This document shows positions 42,895 through 51,621 of a DNA stretch of 64,000 bases, piece after piece. Below the pieces are notes generated by a model. That model worked only from the letters and a program-made list of their open reading frames with translations. It did not search any database and was not told the DNA's origin. The first letter of the stretch is position 1. Each line of letters starts with the position of its first letter. A program made the translations under genes and the position numbers. Origin of the DNA: Alkalihalobacillus pseudalcaliphilus (GTDB lineage: Bacteria > Bacillota > Bacilli > Bacillales > Bacillaceae_D); the NCBI RefSeq assembly GCF_028610675.1, contig NZ_JAQQWS010000002.1:124001-188000 (forward strand), given 5' to 3'.

Positions 42895-43596
42895 CTAACG
42901 GTTCAAAAATCTTAAAAGAACTTCATTAAATAACTTTGGCTCATCCACATAAGCAAGATGACCAGCAAATGGGAGTGCAGCTACTTCTACTTCAGGGTAT
43001 TTTTCTCTATAATGGACGAGTCCCTGTAGTTCTGAGAGTTGTTTGGCACCTGCTATAACTAACGTTGGTATGTGCTTGGCAAAGGATAAGTCAGCTGTTA
43101 TTTCAAAAGGATACCCATCCTCTTCTAATGATAAAGTCATAAATTTAGGTGCTATTTTTTGAAAAAATTGATCCATACCTGCGTGACCTAATAAGGCTTC
43201 TCTTTGTTTCCTAACAGCTTGTTCATTCTTTTCCCATTCTTCGGACTTGACTGGATGAATGCCACTTATACACAAAGTCTTAACAAATTGTGGATAAGTT
43301 TTGACGAACTGAATGGCTAAGAACGCCCCTGCAGAACTAGCAACTAGATTCACTTTTTTCCAATGATAATGTTTCAAAGTCTCCAATAAGTCTTCCATCG
43401 CTAGCTGTATTAATTCATGGATAGAATCATAATCACGTTCGGACTCTCCATTTCCTGGTAAATCGGTCATAATGACTTGAAAAAAATTTGTGAAAAATTC
43501 TTTTTGTTGTAAAAAGTCCGATTGCCCCGTCTCACCACCATCATGTAAAAATAATAGAGGCTCGCCTGTTCCAAATGTTTGAACATGTAATAACAT
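42895..43596 (-). CDS. Alpha/beta hydrolase
   Basis: About 233 residues, alpha/beta hydrolase fold. LLFLHDGGETG forms the oxyanion region, VNLVASSAGAFLA the nucleophile elbow (Ser in A-S-S-A-G rather than the usual G-x-S-x-G), FAGHLAYVDEP the catalytic His near the end. Resembles small esterases or lactonases; substrate unknown. The ATG at 43596 follows GGGAGGG by 7 bases. 14 bp upstream of the YhhN gene, probably one transcript. Confidence 0.85.
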   Translation of the reverse strand: MLLHVQTFGTGEPLLFLHDGGETGQSDFLQQKEFFTNFFQVIMTDLPGNGESERDYDSIHELIQLAMEDLLETLKHYHWKKVNLVASSAGAFLAIQFVKTYPQFVKTLCISGIHPVKSEEWEKNEQAVRKQREALLGHAGMDQFFQKIAPKFMTLSLEEDGYPFEITADLSFAKHIPTLVIAGAKQLSELQGLVHYREKYPEVEVAALPFAGHLAYVDEPKLFNEVLLRFLNR

Positions 43597-43700
43597 CCGC
43601 ACACCCTCCCTTTTAAAGAATATTCAATCTTTTATACTCAAATCGTACCATTAATTAACGAGTACGACTACTATTTGTGAATAGTGTCTTCACTCATGCA

Positions 43701-43724
43701 AAAAAGCCGAGTTAACGGCTTTTT
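43701..43724 (-). terminator. Terminator of bcrC
   Basis: AAAAAGCCG and CGGCTTTTT arms with a short loop, directly after the stop at 43726. Confidence 0.85.
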
Positions 43725-43725
43725 A

Positions 43726-44322
43726 TTAGCTATAATACTGATTTTGTTTATCTTTTTTTGGCCAAACTTTAACCTCGATATGTTCATAAAATTCTAGACA
43801 TGTATTCACTAATTTCGAGCGCGGAACCCACTTATACATCACATAAGCAAAAATAATCGCTACGGCTGCACCGACCAAAATATCAAATGGATAATGAACA
43901 CCAACTGCCATACGAGATAACCCAACTAATATCGCTAATATAAGCCAAGCAATATTTCTTTTATTAAAGAGCCAGAAGGTAACGCAGAATGCAAAAAATA
44001 GAATGGTATGGTCACTCGGAAACGAGTTATCAATATTTTTAAAGACAAGTTGGTTAACATGCTCTAGCTCGTAAAAGGGTTGATAGTTATGATGCAATAA
44101 TCCTATTAAATTCCCGCTAATCCAGGCTAAAATAAAAGCAAATCCACCGGCTAATACTTTATAACGATTTTGTTTGTTTCTAGTAAACCAGAAAAATAAA
44201 ACCATTAATGCTAAGAAGATAACAGTATACTCAGCAATAATGATAAATGGCATATTTAAAAACGGGTAATCAAAACCAAGATCATTGATTCCCCTAAACA
44301 AGCTTTCATTGATGTCTCTCAT
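43726..44322 (-). CDS. bcrC: PAP2-family undecaprenyl-pyrophosphate phosphatase (BcrC-like)
   Basis: About 198 residues with five or six membrane segments. Phosphatase motifs 2 and 3 are intact: NSFPSDHTILFF and LSRMAVGVHYPFDIL, matching B. subtilis BcrC. Motif 1, normally K-x6-R-P, reads H-N-Y-Q-P-F, with Gln for Arg. BcrC recycles the lipid carrier for cell-wall synthesis at the outer membrane face and confers bacitracin resistance. The ATG at 44322 has GGAG 8 bases upstream; a longer frame adds 14 unlikely residues. Single gene. The altered motif makes activity less certain. Confidence 0.82.
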   Translation of the reverse strand: MRDINESLFRGINDLGFDYPFLNMPFIIIAEYTVIFLALMVLFFWFTRNKQNRYKVLAGGFAFILAWISGNLIGLLHHNYQPFYELEHVNQLVFKNIDNSFPSDHTILFFAFCVTFWLFNKRNIAWLILAILVGLSRMAVGVHYPFDILVGAAVAIIFAYVMYKWVPRSKLVNTCLEFYEHIEVKVWPKKDKQNQYYS

Positions 44323-44462
44323 ATATAAATCTCCAATTCCTATGTTATGAAACTCTTTGGGCAAGTGAGTTTATTTTAACATAGGCTTTACATGGATTTA
44401 ACAATTCCTTAACTTTTACATGCTTTCTCAAAAAGAAGTTGAGCTGGCATATTGTTTTATAT

Positions 44463-44577
44463 TTTAAAGTTAGGGCGAACATAGAGCGTTGCTCGTCGCT
44501 ACAGACATGCTCGTTCCGCGTCCTGCGGGGTGGTGCTGAGCTAATCTGGGCTGCCAGCGGACCTCAAGCTTTCGAAA
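44463..44577 (+). repeat. Intergenic repeat, type A, abutting a stop codon
   Basis: TTTAAAGTTAGGGCGAACAT, GAGCGTTGCTCGTCGCTAC, TCCTGCGGGGTGGTGCTGAG, GCTGCCAGCGGACC. Its end lies directly against the stop codon of the DinB gene (44578), so that gene has no intervening terminator. Confidence 0.75.
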
Positions 44578-45027
44578 CTATTGGGATAATTTGTCTTTGA
44601 TTTGTTTAATGTGGTGGGCGTCATGTTTGACGAATATCTTTGTGAAGCTTTCGGCTGAAAAGGCACGTTTACCTTCTCCTATGTGAAAGCGAGCGGACGG
44701 TTCTATTTTAGTTAAAGCGTTGACAAGCTCTTCTCTCGTTGCCATAAACATTTCAATTAATTCGTAACTAGATTTATTTTCTACGGATCGTAATGTTTTT
44801 TCATTAAATGAATCGTGGTCCGGAAACACTGATAAGCTCGCTTGGTTTTCCATGTTGGGAACCATAGTATCTAAATTGAACTGATCCCAGCCATAAAGGT
44901 GGGCGACAATTTCTCGAATTGACCATTTCCCTTCTTTAATAGGTGCCTCTAATCTTTCGGCTTGTTCTTCTTTAAGAGGGAGCACTTCTGTTATCATTTC
45001 TTTAAAGTGTTTGAACGTCTTATTCAT
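44578..45027 (-). CDS. DinB/YfiT-family protein
   Basis: 149 residues, four-helix bundle of the DinB superfamily, with the metal-binding His pattern H in IVAHLYGWDQF and H-x3-H in KHDAHHIKQI. These proteins are thought to be thiol-dependent S-transferases or metal hydrolases, rarely characterised. The ATG at 45027 follows GAGGAG; the frame opens 7 codons earlier. A type A repeat abuts the stop codon. Confidence 0.83.
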   Translation of the reverse strand: MNKTFKHFKEMITEVLPLKEEQAERLEAPIKEGKWSIREIVAHLYGWDQFNLDTMVPNMENQASLSVFPDHDSFNEKTLRSVENKSSYELIEMFMATREELVNALTKIEPSARFHIGEGKRAFSAESFTKIFVKHDAHHIKQIKDKLSQ

Positions 45028-45098
45028 ACATTTCTCCTCTTTAGTCATTTACTATTATCTTACCATTCTACCCACAACAAATACAAGAACAAATGTTC

Positions 45099-45665
45099 CT
45101 ATTGTTGTTTTATGTCCTTGACTACCTTTGCAGGATTTCCCGCTACTACTACATGATCTGGTACATCCTTGGTTACAACAGCTCCTGAAGCAACAACAAC
45201 ATGATCGCCAATTGTAACGCCTGGATTAATCGTTGCATGACCACCAATCCACACTTTATTGCCTATTTTCACAGGCTTCCCAAATTCAAGTCCGGATGCC
45301 CGCTCAATCGGATCTAACGGATGCGTGGCGGTGTAAATGTGAACACCAGGCCCAAGTAGGCAATCATCGCCGATAACAATTTCACAAACATCAAGGAATA
45401 CACATTCAAAGTTGGCATAAAAGTTTTCACCAACATGTAGATTAAATCCATAATCAACGCGAAGGTTTGGCTCAATATTAATTTGGTTTTTAAAAGAACC
45501 TAACAGTGTATGTAAAATGTCTCGACGTTCCTGTTCTTCTGTTTCTCTCGTATCATTATAATACCTAGCTAATTTACGTGCTTTTAAACGCTCATGTGTT
45601 AATTCTTGATCCAAGGCATTATACAACTCTCCAGCAATCATTTTTTCCTTTTCTGTTTTCATCAT
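45099..45665 (-). CDS. maa: Maltose/galactoside O-acetyltransferase (hexapeptide repeat)
   Basis: 188 residues of the NodL/LacA/Maa family. An N-terminal helical Maltose acetyltransferase domain (KMIAGELYNALDQELTHERL) is followed by a left-handed beta-helix of hexapeptide repeats (about 75-185), with the catalytic His in IYTATHPLDP and the closing VVVAGNPAKVVK. Transfers acetyl from acetyl-CoA to sugars. AAAGGTGA precedes the ATG. 16 bp after the GNAT gene. Confidence 0.93.
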   Translation of the reverse strand: MMKTEKEKMIAGELYNALDQELTHERLKARKLARYYNDTRETEEQERRDILHTLLGSFKNQINIEPNLRVDYGFNLHVGENFYANFECVFLDVCEIVIGDDCLLGPGVHIYTATHPLDPIERASGLEFGKPVKIGNKVWIGGHATINPGVTIGDHVVVASGAVVTKDVPDHVVVAGNPAKVVKDIKQQ

Positions 45666-45680
45666 CTCATCACCTTTTTA

Positions 45681-46157
45681 TTAACTTTCATCTAACCTTT
45701 TCGAATAGATTGGTAATTGTTTAAAACCCAACCCTTGATAAATAGGTTCTGCTGATTCACTCGACCAAAGCCTAGAGCTTTGACAACCATTTGCTTGATG
45801 CCACTCTAACACTTCTTTAACTAATTGTCTCGCTAGCCCTCTTCCCCGATAGTCAGGTTTTGTATAGACGCTGACAACCCAACCTGCTAGCGATGGCTTG
45901 GATGCCAAGGGGTACAGATACTCACTCCAAAGGACACCCCCTGCACAGGCAACGATCTCTCCATACTCATTTAAGGCGACTCGAAATAGTAACTGCTCTG
46001 AACGATATAATTCAACAAAACGTTCATAAACAGCTTGTTTGCGTGATTCGTCTGGATCATCTCTATTCGCAGCTCTATTCATTTCAATAATCATATCCAA
46101 CCAAAAATCACTCAAAGTTGTCAATTCCTCAAACACGGCTTCTCTCGTTGTTAACAT
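45681..46157 (-). CDS. GNAT-family N-acetyltransferase
   Basis: 158 residues, GCN5-type fold. Acetyl-CoA loop VSVYTKPDYRGRGLARQL with R-G-R-G-L-A at about 106-120, C-terminal motif EPIYQGLGFKQL. Substrate unknown. AGGAGG precedes the ATG; probably co-transcribed with the downstream maltose acetyltransferase-type gene. The gap 46158-46352 shows no gene, only a short TAATGAAAGTCG fragment like the end of a type A repeat. Confidence 0.88.
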   Translation of the reverse strand: MLTTREAVFEELTTLSDFWLDMIIEMNRAANRDDPDESRKQAVYERFVELYRSEQLLFRVALNEYGEIVACAGGVLWSEYLYPLASKPSLAGWVVSVYTKPDYRGRGLARQLVKEVLEWHQANGCQSSRLWSSESAEPIYQGLGFKQLPIYSKRLDES

Positions 46158-46352
46158 TCATGGCCTCCTAAGATAAATGACTCTAGTTCATTATATCTGA
46201 AATATCTGATTATATCTCATTTTGGGTTGGAGAATTTTGATGTTCTTAATGAAAGTCGATTAGCCACCTCTTCATGGTTTAGACCGCTTCCATATCTTTT
46301 AATACGTCAAAATAGGCTCAAGTATGGCTTCTTTAAAGAACACAACTAACTC

Positions 46353-46392
46353 GAATCAAAAACCACACCGCGGTTGGTGTGGTTTTTGATTC
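46353..46392 (-). terminator. Long perfect hairpin terminator
   Basis: GAATCAAAAACCACACC and its exact complement, 17 bp each, around GCGGTT; T-rich on both strands. It follows the 54-codon gene 46446-46610 on the minus strand. Confidence 0.85.
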
Positions 46393-46445
46393 ATAATGGA
46401 ATTAATTGTGATTGTTTTTGTATACATTGGTATAATTAGGTTTAT

Positions 46446-46610
46446 TCAGATAAGGTTTTTATCTATTTGGTCACTATTTAATGCTTGTTCTATTAATGCT
46501 ATCTCATCCATTAAGGAGGAAATTAATCCCTCGTCAGCTGTTTGCTGAACCATTCTTTCTAACATGAGCTTATCCCTTACAAGAAGAAATACTTCCTCAT
46601 GACCTAGCAT
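46446..46610 (-). CDS. Small hypothetical protein, 54 residues
   Basis: An ATG at 46610 with GGAGAG 7 bases upstream opens MLGHEEVFLLVRDKLMLERM and ends D-K-N-L-I. The whole protein is predicted helical and acidic, with a heptad-like pattern (VRDKLMLERMV, LMDEIALIEQAL), so a small helical hairpin or coiled coil. Length is like Spo0E-type regulators, but the S-Q-E-L-D motif is absent, so I do not assign it. Own ribosome site and a strong terminator support a real gene. Confidence 0.6.
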   Translation of the reverse strand: MLGHEEVFLLVRDKLMLERMVQQTADEGLISSLMDEIALIEQALNSDQIDKNLI

Positions 46611-46721
46611 ATTCAACTCTCCTTAACTTGCATGCTTACATTAAAAAGCATCCCCCATCCTTACTTCTTTTAAACATAGATGAGAAAATAATGAAGCACT
46701 TCTTAGAGCTGTTAGAGAATT

Positions 46722-46997
46722 TTATGGTCGCCACCATGATTGGACGATCTCTATCGCTTGTTGAAAGGAATATCCCTGCCCTAATAAATAACCGATAGCA
46801 ACCGCTTCTGTTAATGCATGCTCATAACCTACGACCTGAACATCTTCAAAACCATATAAAATAGCAGGATAAACGGCAGATAATGTTCTTTGAGCCTCGA
46901 CTGTATTCTGAAAATGATTGGGCGAAAACCAATTCACCGATTGTACGGGTGTATAAGGAGCCATAACCTGTCTATTATCGGTTCGATACTGTTTCAT
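46722..46997 (-). CDS. Hypothetical protein, 91 residues
   Basis: A soluble protein starting MKQYRTDNRQVMAPYTPVQS and rich in aromatic residues and Gln, with a helical C-terminus (ALTEAVAIGYLLGQGYSFQQ, ending SWWRP). GAGGGTGA precedes the ATG. No family recognised; no membrane segment. A stand-alone gene on the minus strand, upstream of the 54-residue protein; the two may be co-transcribed, with a 110-bp gap between them. Confidence 0.6.
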   Translation of the reverse strand: MKQYRTDNRQVMAPYTPVQSVNWFSPNHFQNTVEAQRTLSAVYPAILYGFEDVQVVGYEHALTEAVAIGYLLGQGYSFQQAIEIVQSWWRP

Positions 46998-47077
46998 TCA
47001 CTCACCCTCTTCATATCTTGTTTCTAGATACTTATGAGCTAATTCACTAAAACAATACTCTTTTCTAACACAAAAAA

Positions 47078-47114
47078 ACCGCTATATAGCACAAAAGGCT
47101 ATTCAAAGCGGGTT
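47078..47114 (-). terminator. Terminator-like hairpin in the 46998-47247 gap
   Basis: On the minus strand AACCCGC..GCGGTT with inner GAATAGCC/GTGCTATA partial pairing, then TTTTTTTG. No minus-strand gene lies just upstream (HelD faces the other way), so it may be an attenuator in the leader of the 46722-46997 gene or a barrier. Confidence 0.45.
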
Positions 47115-47247
47115 GTCTATTTTCCAAATTATGTAATTTGTTTTAGGCACTTGTACATTAAATAGCTTAACAAATTTTTAAATATAAGTCTATATTTTTT
47201 TTGACATATTGTAGACAATAGAGAGAGCTAAAAAAGGAGGATTTGAG

Positions 47248-49290
47248 ATGGAATTAAGAACCGAGGAACAAATATTAGAACAAAAACTACGTATCATTAG
47301 AAAGCAGTATGACGAACTTTGTCAGATAGAGCCTTACCATGGAGATGATTTTAGTTTACAGGTTATTGATGCAAGTAGAGAAAGGCAGCTTGAGGCAATC
47401 AAGCGTGCTTACAATGATCCTTACTTTGGACGTTTAGACTTTAAAGCATTTGATGAAGAGCAACTGAAATCTTATTATATTGGCAAAACAGGAGTAACAA
47501 ATGAAGAAAATAGTCAACTTGTGATTATTGACTGGCGTGCCCCTGTATCTAGTTTATTTTACGCTTTTTCCGGAAGTGAGGATGATGTCTATTATGATTC
47601 TCCAGATGGTTTTATTGATGGCGAGATTCATTTAAAGCGTAATATCGTCGTTCGTAATCAAAAGGTGCAACGTGTCGTAGATAACTATTTGAAAGGGCAA
47701 GCGGAAATTAGTGGAGGAGATGCGTTTCTACTCCATAAACTTGGGGAGCAAAAAGATAATCGTTTACGTGACATTGTTTCAACTATTCAAGGAGAACAAA
47801 ACGAAATCATTCGTCATCGTCAAAGTGATGCTGTTATCATTCAAGGAGTTGCCGGAAGTGGAAAAACAACAGTAGCTCTTCATCGCCTTGCTTATTTACT
47901 TTATGAATATCGCGAAAAGATTCGTGCCGAGAAAATGATCATCTTTGCCCCAAATACGGTTTTCCTAGACTACATCTCAAGTGTACTTCCTGAGCTCGGT
48001 GTTGGTGACATTCAACAAACTACTTTTTCGACATGGGCGTTAAATACCTTAGACGATGACAGATTAAAATTGCAATCTATGAACAAACGACGGCGTGATT
48101 ATTTTGAGGGAACGACCAAGCAACAAAATCATCGTTCAAGCAAAATTGATTTAGATTTTAAAAAGAAGGTTGAAGCAAAAGTCCAGCAATTCGCCATGGA
48201 TTGGATTCCAGAAGAAGACTTTGAACCTTGGCCGGGTGTTATATTTTCTCATCAAACGTTATTACAATGGTTTGAACATGACTTTAAAGATAGCCCTGCT
48301 ATGACAAAGTACGAGCGGACAAGAGCTCGTTTGAAAAGGTGGATCGAAATAGAAGTAAAACGTTTTGATGATAAAAAAGAACAACAAACAGCAAAGAAAC
48401 AAGCGAACACACTCCTTCGTCATTATTTACGTAAATGGAAAAACAGAAAACCGTACGATCTGTATATCCAAATTTTAAAAGACACGCATGTTGCCGTTGC
48501 AGATACAAACCATCCTTTCACACTTGAATTCGAGGACTTAGCACCCTTACTTCACATTCAACAGCTTTGGTATGGACTTGAAAAAGATAAACGTTTCGAC
48601 CACGTTGTTATTGACGAAGCTCAGGATTTCTCACCATACCAGCTTTCTGTTTTAAAAGAACGGACAAGAGGACAGAGCTTTACAATCTTAGGCGATCTTT
48701 CCCAAGGGATTCATAGCCAAGAAGGGATTTCAGATTGGCAAACATTTGTTGATATATTAGACTCACAAAAAACAGCTTATTTTGAGATGGAAAAAAGCTA
48801 CCGTTCCACTTATGAAATCATTGAATTCTCCAATAAAATTCTTAAAAGCCTAGAAAAGCCTGCTCTATTAGCCAAGCCTGTTTTTCGTAGTGGTGAAGAC
48901 GTGCATATACAAAAAGTGAACGAGTCAGAGGAACTCATTCAAATTATCGACTGGATTCAAACGATGCAAACAAAAGAGATGAATACGATCACACTCATTA
49001 CGAGAAACGAAGCCGATACGAAATTTTATTATGAGAAACTTAACCAAACGATCCCTGATTTATCACTTGTTTCCTATGAAGATCAAACATATCATGGCGG
49101 TATCTCCATCCTCCCTGTATATGTTGCAAAAGGATTAGAGTTCGACGCCGTATTAATTTTAGGTGCAGATGAAGAGAACTACCCACACGAAACTTTAGCG
49201 ACAAAACTTTTATATGTAGCTTGTACGCGTGCTTTACATCATCTTCGTTTATTTTACAAGCAAACCGTTACACCACTTTTATCAAATTAA
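47248..49290 (+). CDS. helD: RNA polymerase recycling motor ATPase, HelD-type helicase
   Basis: 680 residues of the UvrD/Rep superfamily I. Walker A GVAGSGKTT at 200-208, Walker B HVVIDEAQDFSPYQ, motif VI near the end (TKLLYVACTRALHHLRLF), and the N-terminal module with LVIIDWRAPVSSLFYAF typical of HelD. HelD removes stalled RNA polymerase from DNA. B. subtilis HelD is about 774 residues, so this one is shorter, mostly in the N-terminal coiled-coil arm (1-70). AAAAAAGGAGG before the ATG. The promoter region has TTGACA at about 47198 and a TATTGT-AG-ACAATA palindrome next to it. Confidence 0.9.
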   Translation: MELRTEEQILEQKLRIIRKQYDELCQIEPYHGDDFSLQVIDASRERQLEAIKRAYNDPYFGRLDFKAFDEEQLKSYYIGKTGVTNEENSQLVIIDWRAPVSSLFYAFSGSEDDVYYDSPDGFIDGEIHLKRNIVVRNQKVQRVVDNYLKGQAEISGGDAFLLHKLGEQKDNRLRDIVSTIQGEQNEIIRHRQSDAVIIQGVAGSGKTTVALHRLAYLLYEYREKIRAEKMIIFAPNTVFLDYISSVLPELGVGDIQQTTFSTWALNTLDDDRLKLQSMNKRRRDYFEGTTKQQNHRSSKIDLDFKKKVEAKVQQFAMDWIPEEDFEPWPGVIFSHQTLLQWFEHDFKDSPAMTKYERTRARLKRWIEIEVKRFDDKKEQQTAKKQANTLLRHYLRKWKNRKPYDLYIQILKDTHVAVADTNHPFTLEFEDLAPLLHIQQLWYGLEKDKRFDHVVIDEAQDFSPYQLSVLKERTRGQSFTILGDLSQGIHSQEGISDWQTFVDILDSQKTAYFEMEKSYRSTYEIIEFSNKILKSLEKPALLAKPVFRSGEDVHIQKVNESEELIQIIDWIQTMQTKEMNTITLITRNEADTKFYYEKLNQTIPDLSLVSYEDQTYHGGISILPVYVAKGLEFDAVLILGADEENYPHETLATKLLYVACTRALHHLRLFYKQTVTPLLSN

Positions 49291-49295
49291 TATCC

Positions 49296-49327
49296 AAACC
49301 AGCTACCCCACTCTAGGTAGCTGGTTT
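49296..49327 (+). terminator. Terminator of helD
   Basis: AAACCAGCTACC and GGTAGCTGGTTT arms with an 8-base loop, T-rich tail. Confidence 0.9.
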
Positions 49328-49369
49328 GTTCGTTTTTTATCATAGATACGTGAATACCTCTTTATTGTT

Positions 49370-49456
49370 TTCAATGCGGAGTATTTATATTTACACAGCA
49401 TTGATTGCTCTTTTTATAGACCCATTGCTGCGTATTTCCATTTGCTCCGCATTGAA
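49370..49456. repeat. Spaced inverted repeat
   Basis: TTCAATGCGGAG at 49370-49381 and its exact complement CTCCGCATTGAA at 49445-49456, with shorter related copies between (CAGCATTGATTGCTC, CATTGCTGCG). An 87-bp structure without coding potential; the gap 49291-49579 shows nothing else. Confidence 0.55.
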
Positions 49457-49579
49457 TCTTCTTCTCATTATCAAAAATTATTAAAATCTGATTTTTCCAA
49501 CTTCATTTACGTAATTGACAAATATTAGCCACTTTCCTTATAGTAATGATAGAGCTAACGACTAATGGTGGAGGTTAAA

Positions 49580-50389
49580 ATGGAGGACGTCTATAAAGAA
49601 CTGCAAAAACTTGGCTTTTCAAAGTATGAATGTAAGGCCTACATAAGCTTGTTACGTCATTCTCCTGTTACGGGTTACGAAATAAGTAAACGTTCAGGTG
49701 TTCCTCGTTCGATGATTTACGAGGTCGTTGGTAAGCTCGTAGATAAAGGGGCTGTTTATACGGTTCCATCGGATCCTGTTACATACGCACCATTACCTGC
49801 CAAAGAATTACTTACTAGGATGCGTGTAAATTTTCAAGAGTCTTTTGATTACCTAGAACAACAGCTTGGTTCACTGGAAATTGAACAAGAGGTTGATGTC
49901 ATTCATCGTATTAGCTCAGATGATAATGTCTTAGCGGAGATGATTGATTTAATCAACAAAGCAGAGGATGAATTATGGTTATCCCTATGGAGTCCTCAAG
50001 TAACGCCAATCCTTGAAGATGTTGAGAGACGTCTTAATGATGGGTTGGATGTGTATTCACTCATTTTCGGTGCACCTCAAACTGAATTAGGTGTAACGAT
50101 TCACCATGATTATATGGAGCCTGAAATTGCCGAAGAACGAGTAAGTGGACATTTAACCATTGTTGTACGCGATCAAAAAGAGGTTGTCATTGCTAACTTT
50201 GTACCAGATACAAGCGCTTGGGCAATTAAATCAACGGACCCAGCCCTGATCTTAGTGGCATTAGAATATATTCGACATGATATGATGTACTCGAAATTAA
50301 CCCAAGAAGTTGGCCCTGAAAGAGCCGCTTCCCTTTGGAAAGAGAACAAAGATCTTTATCGTGTTGTTACCGGTAAACGGTTCATGTAA
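49580..50389 (+). CDS. TrmB-family transcriptional regulator
   Basis: About 269 residues: TrmB winged helix at 1-75 (ELQKLGFSKYECKAYISLL, GYEISKRSGVPRSMIYEVVG), a coiled-coil linker and a C-terminal TrmB effector domain of the phospholipase-D-like fold (about 100-260). In archaea and Bacilli they sense sugars or other small molecules. The ATG at 49580 follows GGTGGAGG; an ATG 15 bases earlier precedes that site. Located 118 bp before azlC on the same strand; a regulatory link is possible but unproven. Confidence 0.85.
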   Translation: MEDVYKELQKLGFSKYECKAYISLLRHSPVTGYEISKRSGVPRSMIYEVVGKLVDKGAVYTVPSDPVTYAPLPAKELLTRMRVNFQESFDYLEQQLGSLEIEQEVDVIHRISSDDNVLAEMIDLINKAEDELWLSLWSPQVTPILEDVERRLNDGLDVYSLIFGAPQTELGVTIHHDYMEPEIAEERVSGHLTIVVRDQKEVVIANFVPDTSAWAIKSTDPALILVALEYIRHDMMYSKLTQEVGPERAASLWKENKDLYRVVTGKRFM

Positions 50390-50506
50390 GGATGAACCGT
50401 ATTTTCTTACAAAAAAACTTAGACGTTATAAGACTAACTACTTTAATACAGTGAAGCATGTATAATTATGTACTAAAACAGATTAAGACGTAAAGGGGAA
50501 TGAATC

Positions 50507-51241
50507 ATGGGGATGGCTAATGCACACATCAAGGAAATAATAAATAACGATATTGAAATGAATGCCTTGAATGGTGCAAAGGCTAGTATCCCAACTGTAA
50601 TGGGTTATACAAGCGTTGGTATTGCAGCCGGACTCGTTGGCGTCGCTTCTAACTTAAGTCCCTTAGAGATTACACTGTTTGCGATATTTATGTATGGTGG
50701 TGCATCGCAATTCATTATTTATGGCTTGTTGGCAGCAGCAACTCCACTTGCTGCGATTGTGTTTACGACCTTTATCGTAAATCTACGTCACTTTTTGCTT
50801 TGCTTATCATTGGCACCACACTTCAAAGATTTTTCTATGAAAAAAAACATCCTTATCGGTGCCTTTGTTACAGATGAAAGCTTTGGAGTAGCCGCTAATC
50901 AACGGGCAAGAGGTTATAAACTCACACCAAACTGGATGTACGGGCTGAATTTCAGTGCTTATGCAACTTGGGTTTTAGCATGTCTCACAGGTTCTGTCTT
51001 AGCCAAGTGGATTGCCAACCCAGAAGCACTAGGACTTGATTACGCTTTAACAGCGATGTTTATCGCTTTACTTATCTTACAGCTTCAATCGGTTGCATCT
51101 GACAAATTAAAGCATCATCTCTCACTAGTTATTTATATGATTATTGCGATGCTCATCTTGATGACGATGATGCCTTCACATATCGCATTAATTGTTGCAA
51201 CAATTATCGTGGCAACGATAGGGGTGGTGACAGAAAAATGA
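50507..51241 (+). CDS. azlC: Branched-chain amino acid exporter, large subunit
   Basis: 244 residues, AzlC family, seven membrane segments; GYTSVGIAAGLVGVASNLSP and FMYGGASQFIIYGLLAAATP with IVFTTFIVNLRHFLLCLSL are the family's conserved core, DESFGVA the next motif. AzlCD exports branched-chain amino acids or analogues such as 4-azaleucine. The stop overlaps azlD by 4 bp. AAAGGGGAA before the ATG. Confidence 0.9.
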   Translation: MGMANAHIKEIINNDIEMNALNGAKASIPTVMGYTSVGIAAGLVGVASNLSPLEITLFAIFMYGGASQFIIYGLLAAATPLAAIVFTTFIVNLRHFLLCLSLAPHFKDFSMKKNILIGAFVTDESFGVAANQRARGYKLTPNWMYGLNFSAYATWVLACLTGSVLAKWIANPEALGLDYALTAMFIALLILQLQSVASDKLKHHLSLVIYMIIAMLILMTMMPSHIALIVATIIVATIGVVTEK

Positions 51242-51564
51242 CGCTAAGTACATCGATTCTTTTACTAATCATTGGCTGTGCACTCGTTACGTTAATCCCA
51301 AGAATTTTACCTTTTATTTTCATAAAAAAATTACAGCTGCCAGAGCCTTTTCTTAAATGGTTATCGTTTATCCCTGTCTGTATTTTAACAGCACTCGTTA
51401 TTCAAAGTGTTATTCATGTCGATGACACGGGCTTTGTGATGGACCAAACTGTCATGATCGTACTCATCCCAACTATAGCCGTTGCGATATTCTCTAAAAG
51501 TTTGTCGATAACGGTCATTACCGGAGTTGCGTTAATGGCTGTCACTCGGATGTTTTTCTCGTAA
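51238..51564 (+). CDS. azlD: Branched-chain amino acid exporter, small subunit
   Basis: 108 residues, four membrane segments, AzlD family; LVTLIPRILPFIFIKKL and WLSFIPVCILTALVIQSV are characteristic. Coupled to azlC by overlapping codons and ended by a strong terminator. Forms the export complex with AzlC. Confidence 0.9.
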   Translation: MTLSTSILLLIIGCALVTLIPRILPFIFIKKLQLPEPFLKWLSFIPVCILTALVIQSVIHVDDTGFVMDQTVMIVLIPTIAVAIFSKSLSITVITGVALMAVTRMFFS

Positions 51565-51600
51565 AAAATCACCGCACTTTTTCGTGTGGTGATTTTTTAC
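51561..51600 (+). terminator. Terminator of azlCD
   Basis: GTAAAAAATCACCGCAC and GTGTGGTGATTTTTTAC arms (one G-T pair) around a 6-base loop; starts in the last codon of azlD. Confidence 0.9.
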
Positions 51601-51621
51601 GTAAAGTCGGTCGCTATCTAT

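Noticed and set aside
46446..46610. Spo0E-like phosphatase
   Set aside because: Length fits, but the S-Q-E-L-D signature is absent.
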